Shown here: in pieces, positions 9,827 through 18,875 of the stretch
Numbering within the stretch: the stretch's first letter is position 1
Layout: every line of letters begins with the position of its first letter
NCBI GenBank assembly: GCA_902798585.1
Contig: CADBXF010000017.1
Location: 1-34,466, forward strand
Source: an uncultured Lachnospiraceae bacterium
GTDB taxonomy: Bacteria > Bacillota > Clostridia > Lachnospirales > Lachnospiraceae
Direction: 5' to 3'
DNA: 34,466 nt
Position numbers and translations under genes: made by a program
Notes under the pieces: model-generated
What the model saw: the letters and a program-made list of their open reading frames with translations, nothing else
Databases searched by the model: none
What the model was told of the DNA's origin: nothing

Positions 9827-11464
9827 ATGAAAGCAAAGCTGCAGACGGCGGGGTGGATTGTCTGCGTTGCGGTGATTGTCGCAGCGCTCGCTTATGCTGC
9901 CCATTATCTGACGGAGCAATCGGATTCGGGCAATCCCGCGGGAGAGTATGCACCGACGCCGACGAACGCTGTTCCGGACGCCTATTTCATGGCGGTTTCC
10001 CCGATAACCACGCCCTCGCCGAAGCCGGATATTAGCACATGGGACGAGTATGTACAGACCTTTCAGCTGAAGAGCGATGTCATGGCGGCGCCCGTAATCA
10101 TAGAGCTTACTTACCACGCGCCGGAGAAGGTGACGCCGACAGTCGGGGCGTCGGAGACAGAGTATCATTTTCCGGTGTATCTCTCCGTGATTGATGTCAG
10201 CTATCGGACTCTCGGGCTGATGCGCGGCCTTGAGTACCAGGCTTATGAGGACTCGGCGGAGTATATTTTCAACTGTGCCGGTCTTTCGAACGATTTAAGG
10301 GAAGCGCTGTTTCGGAACCGGACAGTTTTCTCCGAGGGGGAAACGGTGGTGCGACTGACGGAGGATCGGATGGAAATCGTCGGTTCGCAGGAGATTCTGG
10401 CGCTGTATATCGAGAATAACGAAATCCATTTCGATTTCGGAACCGATTCGGAAAACTGCACCGTGACCTACTATGTCGATGACGATATGGATCTTTCGCC
10501 GGTGATGATGATGCGGGAGGAAAATGCGCTCTGGGCGGTTAACCGCGTGCTTTCGACACCGCTCTGGGCACGGTACAACTACTACAACAACCAACATGTC
10601 GATATGCTGGAGGTGTATGCCGGCAACAATGTCAGGACCATCTTCAGCGGCAGAGGAGAGTCGCTTCCGCTTGCGCTCGAAGGAGTCGGCGACAGCCAGG
10701 CGATTCTCGAGAAATTTGTCGAATACGAGACGGAGGCGATGGTTCAGGGCGATCCTCCGACCGAACTGTGGCAGAAGAAGACGGTCTCCTACATGGTTTC
10801 GCAGAGCGAATACGGAACGCTGACAATGGAGACGGACTTTTTGGCGTATCAGGCGCAGGACGAAGACATTCCCGAGATGACGCTGTTGAAATGGGATGTT
10901 GTGCGGCGGCGCGTTTTGATGGTGAACCGGGAGACGATGCTGGACTGCGTGCTCGAGAACAGCAACCTCGGCAATTTCATCACGGAGACGAAGCGGGCGG
11001 AATACATCGGGGACAACCGCGTGGAGTATACGGAGTACGCGTTTTCGATGAAGGATATCGTGACGGAGCGGGTTGCCCTGCTTCCGGACGGAACGAAGCT
11101 GTGGCGTGAGACGGAGGTTGCCCAGGACGGAAATGTTACGACCACGAGGCGCGAGTACGCCGGCAGCGATTATTTTGCGGAGGGCCTGTGGGAGGTCGTG
11201 ATTCGCAAGGGAACGGTTGTGACAAGCCGAAGCCGGGGATCGAGTGACGCCGAGCCGGTCACGATTTCGTACGAATACGATGCGAACTCTGCGGAGCCGC
11301 TTCTGACACGCGAAGTGAAGCACATCGGCGACACAGTCACGGAGGAGATGATATACGAGGCAAACGAGAACGGAAGAATCATCTCGTCGACGCATATCAT
11401 CTACCAAAGCGGTCAGGAGACGGAGAGGAACACCTACGAGGGCGTGTTTGAGCTGACCTATTAA
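9827..11464 (+). CDS. Large exported protein with N-terminal anchor
   Basis: Not matched to a named family. The 545-residue protein has a hydrophobic helix at about residues 8-28, then a Pro/Thr-rich linker (about 44-68, APTPTN and TTPSPKP), then a large extracellular domain. Its C-terminal part contains stretches resembling YD/RHS-type repeats (SYEYDANSAEPLLTREVKH and MIYEANENGRIISSTHI). This links it in style to the convergent gene at 12856-14676. GGGGGAAGG immediately precedes the ATG at 9827. It starts 12 bases after the acetyltransferase. An exported, membrane-tethered location is inferred from the helix and linker; the activity is unknown. Confidence 0.7.
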   Translation: MKAKLQTAGWIVCVAVIVAALAYAAHYLTEQSDSGNPAGEYAPTPTNAVPDAYFMAVSPITTPSPKPDISTWDEYVQTFQLKSDVMAAPVIIELTYHAPEKVTPTVGASETEYHFPVYLSVIDVSYRTLGLMRGLEYQAYEDSAEYIFNCAGLSNDLREALFRNRTVFSEGETVVRLTEDRMEIVGSQEILALYIENNEIHFDFGTDSENCTVTYYVDDDMDLSPVMMMREENALWAVNRVLSTPLWARYNYYNNQHVDMLEVYAGNNVRTIFSGRGESLPLALEGVGDSQAILEKFVEYETEAMVQGDPPTELWQKKTVSYMVSQSEYGTLTMETDFLAYQAQDEDIPEMTLLKWDVVRRRVLMVNRETMLDCVLENSNLGNFITETKRAEYIGDNRVEYTEYAFSMKDIVTERVALLPDGTKLWRETEVAQDGNVTTTRREYAGSDYFAEGLWEVVIRKGTVVTSRSRGSSDAEPVTISYEYDANSAEPLLTREVKHIGDTVTEEMIYEANENGRIISSTHIIYQSGQETERNTYEGVFELTY

Positions 11465-11499
11465 GGGAGAAAAATACAGACTCAGGGGAGGAAACAGAA

Positions 11500-12711
11500 A
11501 TGGCAGATTTGAAAGGAAAAGTATCTCTGGACAACATCATTGTGCAGGCGATGAAAATCCCGGGCGTGAAGGTGAACCGCGCGGAGTTTCTGCGGGCGCA
11601 GTTCGCAAGCCAGGGAATCCTGGTTACACAGATTGTGGAGGAGGGGCCGGTTGCGTGCGATTACTCGGAGATTGAGCTCGACGAGATGGCTTCCGCGCTG
11701 ATTCTCCGCCGCACATCGGAGTCTTCGGCGATGTCCTTTGCGGCCGGGCTGCCCGGCGGACTGGCGCTTGCCGCCACGATTCCCGCGGACACGCTGCAGT
11801 TTTTCGCAATGTCGCTTCGGATGGCACAGGAGCTCGCATATCTCTACGGCGCGAAGGATTTCTGGACATGTGAGGGAGAGGAAGGAAAAATGGTGCGCTT
11901 CCTGTTGATCTGCTCCCTCGGGGCGATGTACGGAATCGAGGGCGCGGCAGCGGGAACGAGATTGCTGTCCTCGTATCTTGCGATGCGCGCAACCGGCGGA
12001 ATTCCGACGCGCGCTACCACGGTTGCATTCTGGGGACCGGTTACGAAGAGAATTTCCAACGAGCTTGCGGTTCGGCTCTCGACCGACACCGCGTCGAAGG
12101 GAATTGCGAAGATTATTCCGGTTGTCGGAGGATTTTTCTCCGGCGGGATGACATTTTTCGCGATGCGTCCGATGGGACGGAAGCTTTCCAAGGCGCTCAG
12201 CGAGACCAGCTTCTACTACAGCGACAGCTTTGCGATGAAAGATTATATCACGCTCGAAGATATGGTAGGCGCTGCTGAGGCGGAGATGATGGACGACGAA
12301 GCTCCCGACACGGAGAGCTGGGGCTCCATTGTACCGGGCGGTGCGAAGCCGAAGGAGGATGCGAATAAGGCGGATGCCGGTGTGAACGGCACGAAGGAGC
12401 GAAAGCCCGAACCGGCAGGCGGCGAGGCGGACGGTTCGATCCCGATTTCCGTGAACGGTGTCATGCCCGGGGCGGAAGCGATTTCCGCGGAAGCCTCCGA
12501 AGAGAGCGGGGAGATTCCGATCGGCGTGGTTTCTACGGCGGACGCGGCAGCGGAAGCGCCGGCGCAGCAGCCATCCGGAAATACGGCGCCGGCGATGACG
12601 ACGGACGAGGTGTTTGCCTTGATTGAGAAGCTTGCGGCGCTGCGCGACAAGGGCGCCATCACGCAGGAGGACTTCGACGCAAAGAAGACGGAGCTTCTGG
12701 CGCGCATCTGA
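11500..12711 (+). CDS. EcsC-like protein with C-terminal SHOCT domain
   Basis: The N-terminal ~250 residues are Ala/Gly-rich with several amphipathic or hydrophobic helices (LPGGLALAATIPADTLQFF and KIIPVVGGFFSGGMTFFAM) in the pattern of EcsC-family proteins, which associate with membranes. A charged, Ala/Pro-rich linker follows (about 260-365). The last ~35 residues (TTDEVFALIEKL through KTELLARI) match the short SHOCT module, a small C-terminal oligomerisation-like domain. GGGGAGGAAAC upstream supports the start. The gene lies at the end of the plus-strand run and is closed by the bidirectional terminator downstream. The EcsC assignment is by pattern; the SHOCT module is clearer. Confidence 0.72.
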   Translation: MADLKGKVSLDNIIVQAMKIPGVKVNRAEFLRAQFASQGILVTQIVEEGPVACDYSEIELDEMASALILRRTSESSAMSFAAGLPGGLALAATIPADTLQFFAMSLRMAQELAYLYGAKDFWTCEGEEGKMVRFLLICSLGAMYGIEGAAAGTRLLSSYLAMRATGGIPTRATTVAFWGPVTKRISNELAVRLSTDTASKGIAKIIPVVGGFFSGGMTFFAMRPMGRKLSKALSETSFYYSDSFAMKDYITLEDMVGAAEAEMMDDEAPDTESWGSIVPGGAKPKEDANKADAGVNGTKERKPEPAGGEADGSIPISVNGVMPGAEAISAEASEESGEIPIGVVSTADAAAEAPAQQPSGNTAPAMTTDEVFALIEKLAALRDKGAITQEDFDAKKTELLARI

Positions 12712-12800
12712 TTGCCGCGCGGCGATTGTCACCGAAAGAATCCGGATTCGCCTGCGGAGGAACGGATGAAAAGCTTCGAGGGTGTTTCGGGAGTAAAACA

Positions 12801-12846
12801 GAAAAAACTACGGCAGTGACTGCGAAGTCACTGCCGTTTTCCTTTT
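12801..12846. terminator. Bidirectional rho-independent terminator
   Basis: A perfect 12-bp stem (12810-12821 with 12826-12837) closes a GCGA tetraloop of the stable GNRA type. It is followed on the plus strand by TTTTCCTTTT and preceded by an A-run that gives a T-run on the minus strand. It lies between the convergent genes ending at 12711 (+) and 12856 (-) and should stop transcription from both. Confidence 0.92.
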
Positions 12847-12855
12847 GGGTCCCGG

Positions 12856-14676
12856 TTATTCCGAACAGGGCGAAAAGAAGATATGAATCAGCTTCGCGGC
12901 GTTGTTGTCGGAAAACTGTTCGTAACCGATGCGCTCGATGGTTCCGGTAATCCGGAGGGGTTGCCCGTCGGTGTTGCAATGGTATTCGAAGGAGCTTTTG
13001 ATGACGGCCGGCTGACGGTCAGCCGGAACATCTCCCTCTGTCACAACCTGCTTTCGGGAAATCAAGCGTCCCTCGCCGTCGTACTCAAGCCGGATTTCGT
13101 TGGAACTCTCCAAAGAATATGCTCTGACGCTGACAAGTCTGCCCGCTTTGTCATATCCGAAATTGAAGACATCTCCCAGAGTTCCGTACTGGGTCAAAGA
13201 AGCGCCGTCATACTGCGCGACAAGGAGACCGGAGTCCAGCTTCGATACATCAATCGTATCGGCGCTCAGCAAATCGGGAGCAAGCCCGCCCTCGAAAAAG
13301 ACCTGCGTGTCCCGACCCGGAGTCAATGCGGGAATCGTCTCGGTAGAGTTCTTCAGCTTCATAAGATCCGTGTCGTCGCTCCAGAAGGAATACAATGCTG
13401 CCTTCGGAAAATACTCCATCACACAGGAAATAAAATAGTTTTCAACGGTATTTTCCGGAGCGTCCTCCAGGCGGAACGAAGTGCCGAGATTCGATGCGGT
13501 GAGGAGCTTATCCGAGAGGTCTTTTCCCGGGAAAAATACGAAGGAATTGTGCATTCCGGTGAAGTCGGCGTTCTTCTCGTAGAGGGCGACCGTACCGTCC
13601 TTGTAGTAGTGCAGGTTATAGGTGCACAGCTGCGCCTCATCATCCTCCCGGTAAATCACCGTACAGGAACTCAGACGCCCCTCGGCGTCCTTCTGATAAG
13701 AAAGCGTGTACTCGGTAATCGGGTCCGGAAAGCAGTAGGATGCAGGGTCGGAAATTTTCTGCGAAATCAGGTTACCGTCCGCATCGTACGCAAAATCGGT
13801 CCGCTTTTCGAGTTCGTCGAAGTGATAGACACACTCTCTTGTGAGGCGTCCCGCGTCGTCGTAGTCATAGAAGAGGACGCGCGAACCATCGAGATACATC
13901 GTCGGAAGGTCGCCTCCGGGCGGAATCACTTCGCAGTGCGCATAATATGTTTTGCCCTCCGCCGTTTCGGTACATATGCCGTACGGCGTGCGATAGACGG
14001 TTTTTACGGCGTTATCGGTATTGTCGGCATAGTAGGTGATCTTTCGAACATTCATATTACGGTCATATCGGCGAATCTCCGAAATGCAGTTGTCGCAGAG
14101 GTAGTTTTCGTTGACCGGAAGATTGTTCGGGGCATGATAAAATTCCGAATCACTGTCGTATACGGAATACGAGAGTCTGTCGCCTTCAGCCGCGCTTGAG
14201 AAAACTTCGGAATATGCATAGGAAGTCCCGTCGATGGCTGCATCAATCTTCGGAATTGCATATTTCTTCATACACTCATCCCAAGATACGGTCGGCTCGG
14301 GAGCGACGGTCGGTGTCGCTGCCCCTGTCGGCGTCACTGTCTCTGTGGGCGTCGCCGGCGCTTCGGTCGGCGACGGAGTGGAGGTCGGGCCGAGTACATC
14401 TCCGACATCAACCCATCGACTGTCATAGACGGTGAAGCCGAGAATCTCAACCGTCGTGCCCTTGATGAGAGAGTCGTATTCTCGGCCGTCCTCCGCCTTT
14501 GTGACGGACATGGAGTTCCAGTGCGTGACATTGTAGAGAATCGCCTCAACTCCTTTGCTCCCGCCGTCTTTGCGAGTGAACGGAACCGGGAACAGCAGAA
14601 TCAGAAAAACAACAGCGATAGCGATGACAATAATCCGCTTTTTCGAAAACTTCTTTTTGCCTTTCGTTTCGTCCAT
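12856..14676 (-). CDS. Membrane-anchored YD-repeat-like surface protein
   Basis: The product is 606 residues. A Lys-rich cytoplasmic start (MDETKGKKKFSKKR) leads into a hydrophobic helix at about 15-30, then a domain of about 70 residues, a TPT-rich stalk (about 97-128), and a long extracellular part. That part contains several YD/RHS-like units: YDYDDAGRLTRE, FAYDADGNLISQ, YDKAGRLVSVRAY and LEYDGEGRLISRK. Such repeats form shell- or barrel-like extracellular structures in other proteins, but there is no toxin-like C-terminal domain here. AGGGGGAA 6 bases upstream fixes the start at 14676. It converges on the EcsC-like gene and shares its terminator. The function is unknown. Confidence 0.75.
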   Translation of the reverse strand: MDETKGKKKFSKKRIIVIAIAVVFLILLFPVPFTRKDGGSKGVEAILYNVTHWNSMSVTKAEDGREYDSLIKGTTVEILGFTVYDSRWVDVGDVLGPTSTPSPTEAPATPTETVTPTGAATPTVAPEPTVSWDECMKKYAIPKIDAAIDGTSYAYSEVFSSAAEGDRLSYSVYDSDSEFYHAPNNLPVNENYLCDNCISEIRRYDRNMNVRKITYYADNTDNAVKTVYRTPYGICTETAEGKTYYAHCEVIPPGGDLPTMYLDGSRVLFYDYDDAGRLTRECVYHFDELEKRTDFAYDADGNLISQKISDPASYCFPDPITEYTLSYQKDAEGRLSSCTVIYREDDEAQLCTYNLHYYKDGTVALYEKNADFTGMHNSFVFFPGKDLSDKLLTASNLGTSFRLEDAPENTVENYFISCVMEYFPKAALYSFWSDDTDLMKLKNSTETIPALTPGRDTQVFFEGGLAPDLLSADTIDVSKLDSGLLVAQYDGASLTQYGTLGDVFNFGYDKAGRLVSVRAYSLESSNEIRLEYDGEGRLISRKQVVTEGDVPADRQPAVIKSSFEYHCNTDGQPLRITGTIERIGYEQFSDNNAAKLIHIFFSPCSE

Positions 14677-14754
14677 GGTATTCCCCCTGATTTTTCGGTG
14701 TTTGCCTGAATCCGCTGCGGCATACGAAATCGTTGCCGGCAACGGATTGCGTTT

Positions 14755-14763
14755 ATTATAGCA
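14755..14763 (-). promoter_or_regulatory. Extended -10 promoter for the YD-repeat gene
   Basis: On the minus strand TGC-TATAAT is a consensus extended -10 element; no good -35 is present at 16-18 bases. It lies about 80 bases upstream of the start at 14676 and is divergent from the polyamine regulator promoter. The rest of the gap between these two genes is AT-rich. Confidence 0.65.
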
Positions 14764-14846
14764 TAAAAAAAGACCTCGTTGGTTACAAATTTCTTACGAT
14801 TTGCGCGGGAAGATTACGATTTTGTTACAACCTCGGAAAATAAGTG

Positions 14847-14874
14847 TTGCATTTGCCGTCAAACCATGTATAAT
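14847..14874 (+). promoter_or_regulatory. Sigma-A type promoter of the polyamine regulator/pot operon
   Basis: TTGCAT at 14847-14852 and TATAAT at 14869-14874 are separated by 16 bases, in an AT-rich region upstream of the XRE-cupin gene. The predicted transcript starts about 110 bases before the start codon and would cover the candidate operator repeats. Confidence 0.7.
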
Positions 14875-14893
14875 ATGAATCGTCTGCGAAAAA

Positions 14894-14923
14894 GTTTAGT
14901 AACAATAATCTTTTTGTTTAGTA
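14894..14923. promoter_or_regulatory. Candidate operator: two GTTTAGTA direct repeats
   Basis: The octamer GTTTAGTA occurs at 14894-14901 and 14916-14923, 22 bases apart, which is two helical turns. It lies just downstream of the promoter and upstream of the gene for a DNA-binding regulator. This is the arrangement expected for autoregulation by a dimeric XRE protein, but binding is inferred from position and repetition only. Confidence 0.45.
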
Positions 14924-14992
14924 TATTGAAACCGCGGAGACGGCCGCGCGGAGAAGGGGAAACACGCGGTGTATACGAAATGGGGGCGACTT

Positions 14993-15526
14993 ATGGATAT
15001 CGGTCATCGCTTGAAACAGATGCGGGTCAGACAAAGCCTGACGCTTGAGGAGCTGGCATCGCGAAGTGAACTTACGAAAGGGTTTCTGTCGCAGGTGGAG
15101 CGCAATCTGACCTCGCCTTCCATCGCGACGCTCACGGACATTCTGGAGGCGCTCGGAAGCTCCCTCGGGGAGTTCTTCGGCGAGGAGAAGCCGGAGCAGA
15201 TCGTGTTCCGCAAGGGAGATTTCTTCCTCGATGAGAGGGACGACTATTCGGTCCACTGGATTGTGCCGAACACGCAGAAGAACGAGATGGAGCCGATTCT
15301 TCTGGAGATTCCCGCGAAGAGCAGGTCATTTTCCGTAAATCCGCACAACGGCGAGGAATTCGGCTATGTGCTGGAGGGGACGGTATCGCTGGAGTACGGC
15401 GGCAAGAGCAACACCGTGCGAAGGGGCGAGACCTTCTATTTAAAAGGCAGGGACGAGCACTATATCAGCAACAAAGGCAATAAAACGGCCAGGGTTTTGT
15501 GGGTTTCCACACCGCCGATATTTTAA
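14993..15526 (+). CDS. XRE-cupin transcriptional regulator, probable polyamine-responsive
   Basis: This 177-residue protein has an N-terminal helix-turn-helix (residues about 5-60, including LTLEELASRSELTKGFLSQVE and SPSIATLTDILEALG) and a C-terminal cupin domain (about 105-170, FGYVLEGTVSLEYGG and FYLKGRDEHYISN) that would bind the effector. This architecture is that of PuuR-like regulators, and in clostridia such genes sit directly before potABCD, as here (18 bases). The start at ATG 14993 is chosen because homologues usually begin MDIG; GGGGG lies 6 bases upstream. A GTG at 14969 with AAGGGG upstream is an alternative. Polyamine sensing is inferred from the neighbourhood. Confidence 0.88.
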   Translation: MDIGHRLKQMRVRQSLTLEELASRSELTKGFLSQVERNLTSPSIATLTDILEALGSSLGEFFGEEKPEQIVFRKGDFFLDERDDYSVHWIVPNTQKNEMEPILLEIPAKSRSFSVNPHNGEEFGYVLEGTVSLEYGGKSNTVRRGETFYLKGRDEHYISNKGNKTARVLWVSTPPIF

Positions 15527-15544
15527 ATACGGGAGGACACCGGG

Positions 15545-17146
15545 ATGAGTGACCAGAAGAAATTGATTCAGTTTAAAAACATTGTCAAGAGGTTCGACGG
15601 CCAGTTGATTTTGAAAGGCATCAACCTCGACATCTACGAGAACGAGTTTGTTACACTGCTCGGGCCTTCGGGCTGCGGAAAGACGACGCTTCTTCGGATT
15701 CTCGGCGGCTTCCTGCAGGCGGACGAGGGCGAGGTCATTTTCGACGGACAGGAGATTTCGAATCTTCCGCCCTACAAGCGCGATCTGAATACCGTGTTCC
15801 AGAAATACGCGCTGTTCCCGCACATGAATGTGTTCGACAATGTGGCTTTCGGCCTTAAGATTAAGAAGGAGCCGAAGGATATTATTTATCAGAAGGTCAT
15901 GCGTATGCTTCGCCTTGTCGGCCTTGAGGAGTACAGCAAGAAGGCTGTGTTCGAGATGTCCGGCGGCCAGCAGCAGCGTGTCGCAATCGCCCGCGCGCTT
16001 GTCAACGAGCCTAAGGTTCTGCTTCTCGACGAGCCCCTCGGCGCGTTGGATGCCAAGCTTCGCAAGGGCATGCAGCGCGAGCTGAAGCGCATTCAGAAGG
16101 AGGTCGGCATCACCTTCATCTTCGTCACCCACGACCAGGAGGAGGCGCTGACGATGTCCGACAAGATTGTCATCATGAAGGACGGCAACATCCAGCAGAT
16201 CGGGACGCCGACCGACATTTACAATGAACCCGTGAACCGCTATGTGGCGAACTTCATCGGCGAGAGCAACATCGTGGACGGCATCATGATTCGCGACCAT
16301 GTCGTCAAATTCGAGGACCGTCAGTTCCCGTGCGAGGATGCTGGCTTCGGGGAAAATGTCCCCGTGGATGTCGTCATTCGCCCGGAGGACCTCGATATTG
16401 TCCCGGTAAATGAGGGCAAGCTCCGCGGAACGGTCCGCTCCGTGCTCTTCAAGGGCGTCCACTACGAGACCGTCGTGGAGACCAAGGTCGGAACGAGCAT
16501 CACCGTGGATATGGTCGTGTCGGAGGACAAGCCCGTAATCAACGAGGCGGCCGGCGAGTGGATGAGCGCCAACGATTTCTATATCGATATGGATGATGTG
16601 GAGCAGATGATGGAAAATCCGGACAGTGCGGATGCGTTCATCACCGACCGCGCGGATGCACAGGCGTGGAATCCGCAGGCAGACGAGCGTATTTCCATCA
16701 CGAAGATTGAGTATACGCTGAGCAAGGACAACGGCCGCTACCCGGTGACCTTCCGCACGGCTGCCGGAACGAGCGTTACGGTCGATATGATTGTGCAGGA
16801 GCCGAACCGCTTCGTGGCGGAGGAGCACGGCGAGGAGATTTACGCAGTGAACTTCTTCAAGAAGGCCGACGAGATTGCGGAGAGCGTTGCGCTCGAGACC
16901 GATTTGAAAATCTGGGCGAACGCGCAGGCATTCGATCTCGTGGACGGAAATCCGGTTGCTGTCGTCGATGTCGAGTATGATTTCGACCCGGAAAATATCA
17001 CTCCCGGAACCTACCGTGTGACCTTCCGTACCCGCGGTTATGAATATCGCGTCGATACCACGAAGGAGAGCAGTGTGGGAGATATCGTCGGACTCGACTT
17101 CGGCAGCGATGACATTCATATTATGGAAAAATCGGTGCTCGGCTAA
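15545..17146 (+). CDS. potA: Spermidine/putrescine ABC transporter ATP-binding protein with expanded C-terminus
   Basis: PotA hydrolyses ATP to drive polyamine import through PotB and PotC. The ATPase domain is complete: Walker [10 protein letters not shown] at 40-48, signature MSGGQQQR at 138, Walker B LLLDEP followed by LGALD, and the switch His in [10 protein letters not shown]. The length of 533 residues is unusual, since PotA is normally about 350-380. The extra sequence lies within the C-terminal TOBE region. It looks like a repeated module of about 90 residues: [10 protein letters not shown] at 316 and [10 protein letters not shown] at 408, each followed by similar segments, with a third, partial module (VEYDFDPE through YEYRVDTT) before the normal TOBE end [19 protein letters not shown] precedes the start. 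Function as PotA is secure; the role of the expansion is unknown. Confidence 0.95.
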   Translation: MSDQKKLIQFKNIVKRFDGQLILKGINLDIYENEFVTLLGPSGCGKTTLLRILGGFLQADEGEVIFDGQEISNLPPYKRDLNTVFQKYALFPHMNVFDNVAFGLKIKKEPKDIIYQKVMRMLRLVGLEEYSKKAVFEMSGGQQQRVAIARALVNEPKVLLLDEPLGALDAKLRKGMQRELKRIQKEVGITFIFVTHDQEEALTMSDKIVIMKDGNIQQIGTPTDIYNEPVNRYVANFIGESNIVDGIMIRDHVVKFEDRQFPCEDAGFGENVPVDVVIRPEDLDIVPVNEGKLRGTVRSVLFKGVHYETVVETKVGTSITVDMVVSEDKPVINEAAGEWMSANDFYIDMDDVEQMMENPDSADAFITDRADAQAWNPQADERISITKIEYTLSKDNGRYPVTFRTAAGTSVTVDMIVQEPNRFVAEEHGEEIYAVNFFKKADEIAESVALETDLKIWANAQAFDLVDGNPVAVVDVEYDFDPENITPGTYRVTFRTRGYEYRVDTTKESSVGDIVGLDFGSDDIHIMEKSVLG

Positions 17147-17170
17147 GCGTACCGCGCGGAAAGGAACCCA

Positions 17171-18007
17171 ATGAAACAGTTTCGAAGAATGACCTATCCC
17201 TATATCGTCTGGGCTCTTCTGCTGATCGTGGCGCCGATGCTTCTGATTCTTCTGTACGCATTTACCACGAAAGGCAACGATGTTGTCACGACGAGCTTCA
17301 CCTTCGGGAATTTTGCGAGATTTTTCAGCGATAAGCTCTTCACGGAAGTGCTGCTTCGCTCGCTTAAGGTAGCTGCAATCACCACGATTATCTGCCTTCT
17401 GGTCGGCTACTATCCGGCGTATTATATCGCCAAGAGCAGCGACGGCATCCGCATGAAATGGGTGTTGCTGATCACCTTCCCGACCTGGATCAACCTTCTG
17501 GTCCGCACCTATGCATGGATCGGTATCCTCTCGAAGGACGGTATCATCAACAAGCTGCTCGGATATGTAGGACTCGGGCCGTACGAGATGATGTACACGG
17601 AATTTGCCGTCATCGTCGGTATGGTTTACAACTTCCTGCCGTTTATGATTTTGCAGATTTATACCTCGCTTGCGAAGATGGACGGAAGCCTTCTGGAGGC
17701 GGCAAATGACCTCGGTGCGAACCGCGTGCAGAGCTTTCTGCGCGTGACGCTTCCCCTGTCCCTGCCGGGAATCATCAGCGGTATCACGCTTGTGTTCCTG
17801 CCGGCAGTGTCGAGCTTCTGTATTCCGAATATGCTCGGCGGCGGTCAGTATATGCTTGTCGGTAACATGATCGAAAAATACTTCCTGACCAACGGCGACT
17901 GGAACTTCGGAAGCGCCATCTCCCTGTTGATGGCCGTGATTATCATACTGTCGATGTACCTCACCAAGAAGGTGGATACGACGGAGAAGGGAGCGGGAAG
18001 AGAATGA
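17171..18007 (+). CDS. potB: Spermidine/putrescine ABC transporter permease PotB
   Basis: A 278-residue inner membrane permease with about six hydrophobic helices, beginning with YPYIVWALLLIVAPMLLILLY. The EAA loop that docks on the ATPase is visible (EAANDLGANRVQSFLRVTLP, about residues 177-196). It forms the translocation channel with PotC. AAAGGAA lies upstream of the ATG, 24 bases after potA. Its TGA overlaps the ATG of potC. Confidence 0.96.
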   Translation: MKQFRRMTYPYIVWALLLIVAPMLLILLYAFTTKGNDVVTTSFTFGNFARFFSDKLFTEVLLRSLKVAAITTIICLLVGYYPAYYIAKSSDGIRMKWVLLITFPTWINLLVRTYAWIGILSKDGIINKLLGYVGLGPYEMMYTEFAVIVGMVYNFLPFMILQIYTSLAKMDGSLLEAANDLGANRVQSFLRVTLPLSLPGIISGITLVFLPAVSSFCIPNMLGGGQYMLVGNMIEKYFLTNGDWNFGSAISLLMAVIIILSMYLTKKVDTTEKGAGRE

Positions 18008-18819
18008 AACCGAAGAAACGCGTATTCGGCACAATCGGAATGGTCTTCCTGATGATTTTCCTCTATGCGCCGATCATTTACCCCATCATCTTTTCGTTCA
18101 ACTCGGGAAGCACGCTGACGAAGTTCAAGGGCTTCTCCACACAGTGGTATACGAAGATGTTCCAGGACCGCTCGATGATGAGCGCCATCCTCTACACGAT
18201 TATTATCGCAGTGATTGCCACGGCGGTGTCCGTGATTGTGGGAACCGTAACCGCAATCGGACTCTCGAAGTCGAGCAAAATTCTGCGCTCGGTTGTGACT
18301 CAGGTCAACGAGCTGCCGATGATGAACCCCGATATCGTGACAGCCATCGGACTGCTGATGTTCTTCAGCGCCCTCAAGGTGGACAAGGGTTTTCTTACGC
18401 TTTTGCTTGCGCACATCATGTTCTGTATTCCGTATGTGATTCTGAGTATCACGCCCCGGCTCCGCTCGCTCGACCCCAATCTGGCGGACGCAGCGATGGA
18501 CCTCGGAGCTACGCCGATTCAGGCGCTTGTGAAGGTTGTTGTTCCGCAGCTTCTGCCGGGAATTATCTCCGGCGCGCTGATCGCCTTTACGATGTCCTTT
18601 GACGATTTCGTGATTTCTTATTTTTCGACCGGCAACGGCGTGAACAACATCTCGATCGTCGTGTATGCGATGCGCAAGCGTGTCAACCCGAGCATTTATG
18701 CGCTCGCGGCCCTTGTGACGGTGATTATTGCCACCGGTCTGGTTTTGTACAATCTCATCTCGTGGATTGTCGCACGCCGCCGTGCGCGCGAGGAAGCGGC
18801 GCGGGCTGCGGAGATGTAA
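18004..18819 (+). CDS. potC: Spermidine/putrescine ABC transporter permease PotC
   Basis: The second permease of the polyamine importer, 271 residues, with about six membrane helices starting at TIGMVFLMIFLYAPIIYPII. Its EAA-type loop reads DAAMDLGATPIQALVKVVVP. The ATG overlaps the potB TGA by four bases (ATGA), so translation is probably coupled and the two permeases are made in equal amounts. The C-terminus is Arg/Ala-rich and cytoplasmic. Confidence 0.96.
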   Translation: MKPKKRVFGTIGMVFLMIFLYAPIIYPIIFSFNSGSTLTKFKGFSTQWYTKMFQDRSMMSAILYTIIIAVIATAVSVIVGTVTAIGLSKSSKILRSVVTQVNELPMMNPDIVTAIGLLMFFSALKVDKGFLTLLLAHIMFCIPYVILSITPRLRSLDPNLADAAMDLGATPIQALVKVVVPQLLPGIISGALIAFTMSFDDFVISYFSTGNGVNNISIVVYAMRKRVNPSIYALAALVTVIIATGLVLYNLISWIVARRRAREEAARAAEM

Positions 18820-18831
18820 TATTTTGAACAG

Positions 18832-18859
18832 TTCGGACATTTTCCGTCCGTGCTATATA
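18832..18859 (+). promoter_or_regulatory. Possible internal promoter before potD
   Basis: TTGAAC at 18832-18837 and TATATA at 18854-18859 are 16 bases apart, with a TGC extension before the -10 box. A promoter here would allow extra production of the binding protein over the membrane parts. It overlaps a small hairpin (CGGAC/GTCCG). Confidence 0.4.
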
Positions 18860-18875
18860 TTTCGGAGGTGTTTCC

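Noticed and set aside
15440..18034. Very long minus-strand open frame opposite potA-potB
   Set aside because: It is antisense to clearly identified genes; long antisense frames are expected from the codon bias of GC-rich genes. The same holds for 31823-34147 opposite the GH25 gene and for 1829-3793 opposite uvrB.
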